Origin: Zetaproteobacteria bacterium
GTDB lineage: Bacteria > Pseudomonadota > Zetaproteobacteria > Mariprofundales > Mariprofundaceae
Direction: 5' to 3'
Assembly (NCBI GenBank): GCA_021545595.1
Contig: JAJRVG010000219.1
Location: 1-10,450 of the forward strand
DNA length: 10,450 bases
A program made the position numbers and the translations under genes. The notes beneath the pieces were generated by a model. The model made no database searches, had not been told where the DNA came from, and saw nothing but the letters and a program-made list of their open reading frames with translations. Positions 7,165 to 10,450 of this stretch are shown here, piece by piece. The stretch's first letter is position 1; every line of letters begins with the position of its first letter.

Positions 7165-8343
7165 TTAGGAAGCACGCCCCTCAAGCATTTCAACTGCAGG
7201 AAGTTTCTTGCCTTCGAGGAATTCAAGAAAAGCGCCGCCACCGGTCGAAATGTAGGAAACTTTGTCTGATATATTGTACTTATCAACAGCTGCCAATGTG
7301 TCACCACCACCTGCAATTGAGAACGCAGAAGAGTCAGCAATGGCCAGAGCAATGGCCCTGGTGCCTTCACCAAACTGATCAAATTCAAATACACCTACAG
7401 GGCCGTTCCATACGATAGTGCCGGCATTTTTAATGATTTCAGCCAGTTCGGCGGCTGAATCAGGGCCAATGTCAAAAATCATATCATCATCCAGCACTTC
7501 AGATGCACCCTTGAGGGTTGCTTCTGCATCAGGAGAGAACTCTTTGGCACAAACCACATCAGTTGGAACAGGAATGCTGCCACCATTTGCTTCTGCATCG
7601 GCAGTCAGCTTCTTACAGGTGTCAACCAGGTCGGCTTCGTAGAGGGATTTGCCTACAGGGTAGCCAGCAGCTGCAATGAAGGTGTTGGCGATGCCGCCAC
7701 CTACAACCAGCTGATCCACAATGGTAGAGAGTGATTCAAGCACGGTCAGTTTGGTGGAAACCTTGGAGCCGCCGACAATAGCAACCATCGGACGGGCCGG
7801 GTTGTCCAGCGCCTTACCGAGTGCCTCCAGCTCACCAGCCAGAAGAGGGCCGGCACATGCGGTCGGGGCAAACTGACCTGCACCATGTGTAGAGGCCTGC
7901 GCACGGTGAGCGGTGCCGAAGGCATCCATTACGTACACATCACAAAGTGCTGCGTACTGTCTGGAGAGCGCTTCATCATTTTTCTTTTCACCCACGTTGA
8001 AACGTACGTTTTCAAGCAGTACGACTTCACCGTCTGCTACTTCAACGTCAACACCGACATAATTCTTAACCAGACGCACATCCTGACCCAACAGGCCGGA
8101 CATATGAGATGCTACAGGTGCCAGAGAGAATTCATCCTCAGGCTCACCTTCAGTCGGGCGGCCCAGGTGGGACATAATCATAACTCTGGCACCGGCTTTC
8201 ACACACTGCTCAATGGTTGGCAGGGAAGCACGGATGCGCTTGTCGCTGGAAACCTTTCCATCAGCGATCGGTACATTCAAATCCTGACGGATCAGTACAC
8301 GTTTACCAGCCAGATCAAGGTCAGCCATTTTGATTACAGACAT
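7165..8343 (-). CDS. pgk: Phosphoglycerate kinase
   Basis: The 392-residue monomer interconverts 1,3-bisphosphoglycerate plus ADP with 3-phosphoglycerate plus ATP. Visible elements are RQDLNVP at 19-25 and SHLGRPTEG at 58-66 (substrate-binding N-domain), VMDAFGTAHRAQAS at 138-151, GGSKVSTK at 191-198, WNGPVGVFE at 312-320 (nucleotide domain), GGGDT at 345-349 and STGGGAFLEFLEGKKLP at 366-382. Length is close to E. coli Pgk (387) and the sequences align almost without gaps. The start is ATG 8343 (MSVIKMADLDL, as in E. coli MSVIKM), with AAGGAG eight bases upstream. An 18-codon upstream extension to 8397 is open but lacks family similarity and a ribosome site. Its TAA stop directly touches the pyk GTG. 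Confidence 0.96.
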   Translation of the reverse strand: MSVIKMADLDLAGKRVLIRQDLNVPIADGKVSSDKRIRASLPTIEQCVKAGARVMIMSHLGRPTEGEPEDEFSLAPVASHMSGLLGQDVRLVKNYVGVDVEVADGEVVLLENVRFNVGEKKNDEALSRQYAALCDVYVMDAFGTAHRAQASTHGAGQFAPTACAGPLLAGELEALGKALDNPARPMVAIVGGSKVSTKLTVLESLSTIVDQLVVGGGIANTFIAAAGYPVGKSLYEADLVDTCKKLTADAEANGGSIPVPTDVVCAKEFSPDAEATLKGASEVLDDDMIFDIGPDSAAELAEIIKNAGTIVWNGPVGVFEFDQFGEGTRAIALAIADSSAFSIAGGGDTLAAVDKYNISDKVSYISTGGGAFLEFLEGKKLPAVEMLEGRAS

Positions 8344-8440
8344 TCTATTTACTCCTTCGTATACACGAGAGCCACATTTATCATCTGATGATGACAAGAG
8401 GGTGACACCCCATCTTTTCTGTTATTTATATTTAATCGGA
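8344..8440 (-). promoter_or_regulatory. pgk leader with two short palindromes; no clear promoter
   Basis: The part of the gap-pgk spacer nearest pgk carries GGGTGTCACCC (8400-8410) and ATCATCAGATGAT (8380-8392) on the minus strand. Both are perfect inverted repeats around a single base, with centres 19 bases apart. They could bind a dimeric regulator or form small RNA stems. An A+T-rich patch (8421-8436) contains TATAAA without a fitting -35 box, so I cannot call a promoter. Confidence 0.3.
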
Positions 8441-8493
8441 CGTTTGTCGTTGCCAGCTTCATCAGGATCAGATCAAACGGGCAATGACAAACG
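8441..8493 (-). repeat. Imperfect 14-bp inverted repeat in the gap-pgk spacer
   Basis: The arm at 8441-8454 (CGTTTGTCGTTGCC) is the reverse complement of 8480-8493 with one mismatch, around a 25-base loop. In the minus-strand transcript the mismatch is A-C, leaving eight and five pairs on either side. It ends one base from the next hairpin at 8495, so the two could stack in the mRNA between gap and pgk. Confidence 0.7.
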
Positions 8494-8494
8494 C

Positions 8495-8525
8495 GGGAGC
8501 CTCTTCAGTGGGCAAAGAGGCTCCC
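8495..8525 (-). terminator. Strong hairpin after gap: attenuator or mRNA-stabilising stem
   Basis: This is a perfect 11-pair stem, GGGAGCCTCTT facing AAGAGGCTCCC, with a nine-base loop, 12 bases after the gap stop codon. In the minus-strand RNA it is followed by GCGUUUGUC rather than a real U-tract. Full termination is therefore doubtful; partial termination, protection of the gap mRNA 3' end, or an RNA-processing boundary are more likely. Read on the plus strand it is followed at a distance by a T6 run at 8534-8539. Confidence 0.6.
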
Positions 8526-8537
8526 ACAATATGTTTT

Positions 8538-9539
8538 TTAGTTGTTAGCTACGTGACGAACGAAACGCATCATGTTGCAGGTATAGCCATACTCATTGTC
8601 ATACCATGAAACCAGCTTGACGAACGTGCCATCAAGCGCAATGCCCGCGCCCGCATCAAAGATGGATGAGTTGCTGATGCCGCGGAAGTCAGTGGAAACA
8701 ACCTTCTCGTCGGTATAGCCAAGCGTCCCCTTCATTTCACCTTCAGAAGCAGCCTTCATGGCGGCACAAATCTCTTCATATGTGGCTGAAGTCTCAAGCT
8801 CACAAGTCAGGTCTACAACAGACACATCAGAAGTAGGCACACGGAACGCCATGCCGGTCAGCTTGCCGTTCAGTTCAGGAAGAACTACACCAACCGCTTT
8901 GGCAGCACCGGTAGAAGATGGAATGATATTTTCCAGAATGCCACGGCCACCGCGCCAGTCTTTCATGGAAGGACCATCAACAGTTTTCTGTGTTGCAGTT
9001 GCAGCGTGAACGGTGGTCATCAGGCCACGCTTGATACCGAATTTATCATTAACAACTTTGGCCATTGGAGCCAGGCAGTTGGTGGTGCAGGAGGCTGCAG
9101 AGACAATGGTCTGGCCAGCGTAGCTGTTATGGTTCACACCGTATACAAACATTGGGGTCGCATCCTTTGACGGGGCAGACTGAACAACCTTCCTGGCACC
9201 TGCATCTATGTGTGCCTGACAGCTCTCTTCGGTCAGGAAGAAACCGGTGCAATCGATTACGATTTCAGCGTCAACCTCGTTCCACTTCAAGTTTGCAGGG
9301 TCACGCTCAGCAGTCAGGCGAATAGTTTTACCATTCACAACCAGATTGCTGCCATCAACAGCTACATCACCGTCAAAACGGCCATGAACTGAATCATACT
9401 TCAACATGTATGCCAGATAATCGACATCCAGCAGGTCGTTGATGCCAACGATTTCCATGTCTGTAAAATCTTTTGCTACTGCACGGAATACCATGCGGCC
9501 GATACGGCCAAATCCATTAATACCAACTTTAATAGTCAT
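8538..9539 (-). CDS. gap: Glyceraldehyde-3-phosphate dehydrogenase (GapA-type)
   Basis: The 333-residue cytoplasmic tetramer subunit interconverts glyceraldehyde 3-phosphate and 1,3-bisphosphoglycerate with NAD(P). The Rossmann fold begins INGFGRIGR at 7-15 and continues with INDL at 33-36; the Asp there, and Pro190 after TVDG, resemble E. coli NAD-dependent GapA rather than the chloroplast-type NADP enzyme. The catalytic site is SAASCTTNCLAP at 147-158 with nucleophile Cys151, and His178 in TTVHAATATQ. The NEYGY C-terminal motif is present. The start is ATG 9539 with GAGGAG six bases upstream. The gene is second in the visible operon, 29 bases after tkt, and is followed by a strong hairpin, so its mRNA level could differ from that of pgk. 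Confidence 0.96.
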   Translation of the reverse strand: MTIKVGINGFGRIGRMVFRAVAKDFTDMEIVGINDLLDVDYLAYMLKYDSVHGRFDGDVAVDGSNLVVNGKTIRLTAERDPANLKWNEVDAEIVIDCTGFFLTEESCQAHIDAGARKVVQSAPSKDATPMFVYGVNHNSYAGQTIVSAASCTTNCLAPMAKVVNDKFGIKRGLMTTVHAATATQKTVDGPSMKDWRGGRGILENIIPSSTGAAKAVGVVLPELNGKLTGMAFRVPTSDVSVVDLTCELETSATYEEICAAMKAASEGEMKGTLGYTDEKVVSTDFRGISNSSIFDAGAGIALDGTFVKLVSWYDNEYGYTCNMMRFVRHVANN

Positions 9540-9568
9540 ATCTTTCTCCTCTCCAGGTTATTAAATTA

Positions 9569-10450
9569 TTAAGCTACTTCGTTTACGGCTGCGACAACTG
9601 CCTCAGTCGTGATACCAAACTCCTTAAACAGCAGATCAGCCGGTGCTGACTCACCAAAGCTGTCGATACCGATTACCTTGCCGCTGAGGCCAACATATTT
9701 ACCCCAGAAAGCGGTTACACCGGCTTCCACGGCAACACGTGCAGTTACAGATGATGGCAGAACAGACTCTCTGTAAGGCGCATCCTGTGCATCATACTCT
9801 TCCGTACATGGCATGGAGACCACACGAATATTCTTGCCGGACTCCGCCTGTGCAGCCAGTGCCAGTTGAACTTCAGAACCGGTTGCGATGATAATGACGT
9901 CAGGCGTGCCATCACAGTCAGATAGTACGTAGCCACCCTTAGAGATATCAGCGACCTGTGCATCGGTGTAGTCGTTACAGGGCAGGCCCTGACGCGTGAA
10001 GATCAGGGATGAGGGGCCATCTTTACGTTCAATTGCTGTTTTCCATGAAACAGCAGCCTCAACCGCATCACATGGACGCCATGTGCGCATGTTAGGGATG
10101 AGGCGCATGCTTGAAATCTGTTCAACAGGCTGATGGGTAGGGCCATCTTCGCCCAGACCAATCGAGTCATGGGTGTAAACGAACAGTGTCTGAATCTTCA
10201 TCAATGCGGCCATACGCAGTGCGTTGCGTGCATACTCCATGAACATCAGGAAGGTTGCACCGAATGGGATACTGCCGCCATGCAGCGCAATACCGTTCAT
10301 GGCTGCACTCATACCGAACTCACGTACACCCCAGTGCATATAGTTACCGGCAGGCGTATCTTTGGAGAACGCCTCAGCGCCAGGCCATTTGGTATTGTTG
10401 GAAGGTGCCAGGTCAGCAGAGCCACCAACGATTTCAGGCAACACACCGGC
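9569..10450 (-). CDS. tkt: Transketolase, C-terminal 293 residues (cut by window edge)
   Basis: Transketolase moves two-carbon units between sugar phosphates in the Calvin and pentose phosphate cycles, using thiamine diphosphate. Only the 3' part is in the window; the frame stays open through base 10450 and about 370 N-terminal residues, including the diphosphate-binding domain, should lie beyond. Visible are LPEIVGGSADLAPSN, the pyrimidine-binding domain with GVREFGMSAAMNGIALHGG (catalytic Glu codon 10321-10319), the strongly conserved HDSIGLGEDGPTHQPVEQ, FTRQGLP, and the C-terminal domain with SFGESAPADLLFKEFG. A GTG at 10444 is internal and not the real start. The stop is 29 bases before gap, and the gap ribosome binding site lies in that spacer. 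It is the first visible gene of the operon; the operon promoter is outside the window. Confidence 0.95.
   Translation of the reverse strand, partial: AGVLPEIVGGSADLAPSNNTKWPGAEAFSKDTPAGNYMHWGVREFGMSAAMNGIALHGGSIPFGATFLMFMEYARNALRMAALMKIQTLFVYTHDSIGLGEDGPTHQPVEQISSMRLIPNMRTWRPCDAVEAAVSWKTAIERKDGPSSLIFTRQGLPCNDYTDAQVADISKGGYVLSDCDGTPDVIIIATGSEVQLALAAQAESGKNIRVVSMPCTEEYDAQDAPYRESVLPSSVTARVAVEAGVTAFWGKYVGLSGKVIGIDSFGESAPADLLFKEFGITTEAVVAAVNEVA

Noticed and set aside
8344..8397. Possible 18-codon extension of pgk
   Set aside because: ATG 8343 has AAGGAG eight bases upstream and gives the MSVIKM N-terminus seen in E. coli Pgk; the extension has neither.

Overview
The window reads as a proteobacterial chromosome segment of moderate GC content. 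All the housekeeping proteins resemble E. coli or other gamma/beta/zeta-proteobacterial homologues: Pgk, GapA and a PykA-type pyruvate kinase align almost end to end with E. coli sequences I know. The order transketolase, gap, pgk, pyk, class II aldolase, and an aldolase of the Calvin-cycle (CbbA-like) subtype, are typical of chemoautotrophic proteobacteria such as Acidithiobacillus, Thiobacillus, nitrifiers and possibly Zetaproteobacteria. Autotrophy is an inference, because no RuBisCO or phosphoribulokinase gene lies in the window.

Layout. Bases 1-141 are the 5' end of an IS3-family insertion sequence: terminal repeat, ribosome binding site and the first 26 codons of orfA on the minus strand. 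Thirty-seven bases after the IS tip begins an A+T-rich plus-strand gene (179-898) for a protein of 239 residues with uracil-DNA-glycosylase-like motifs; its specific function is unknown. A 92-base gap with no clear terminator separates it from the convergent minus-strand genes. From 991 to the window's right edge everything is on the minus strand. In transcription order (right to left) the genes are tkt (3' part only), gap, pgk, pyk and fba, followed by a textbook terminator with a UUCG loop. After that comes a separate transcription unit with its own sigma70-like promoter: the biotin carboxylase subunit (TTG start) and the carboxyltransferase/biotin-carrier subunit of a two-subunit pyruvate carboxylase.

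The genes work together in central carbon metabolism. Transketolase, GAPDH, Pgk and aldolase serve sugar-phosphate interconversion (Calvin cycle, gluconeogenesis or glycolysis). Pyruvate kinase makes pyruvate, and the biotin-dependent carboxylase turns pyruvate into oxaloacetate for the TCA cycle and biosynthesis.

Most of the window is ordinary. The points that deserve a second look are the orphan UDG-like gene beside the IS end, the pgk-TAA-GTG-pyk junction in one reading frame with no spacer, adjacent hairpins between gap and pgk, a run of nine G in the most conserved part of the carboxyltransferase gene, and the 175-base gap inside the pyruvate carboxylase pair. I see no tRNA, rRNA, CRISPR array or clearly new multi-gene system. 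No stretch longer than 300 bases lacks a gene.
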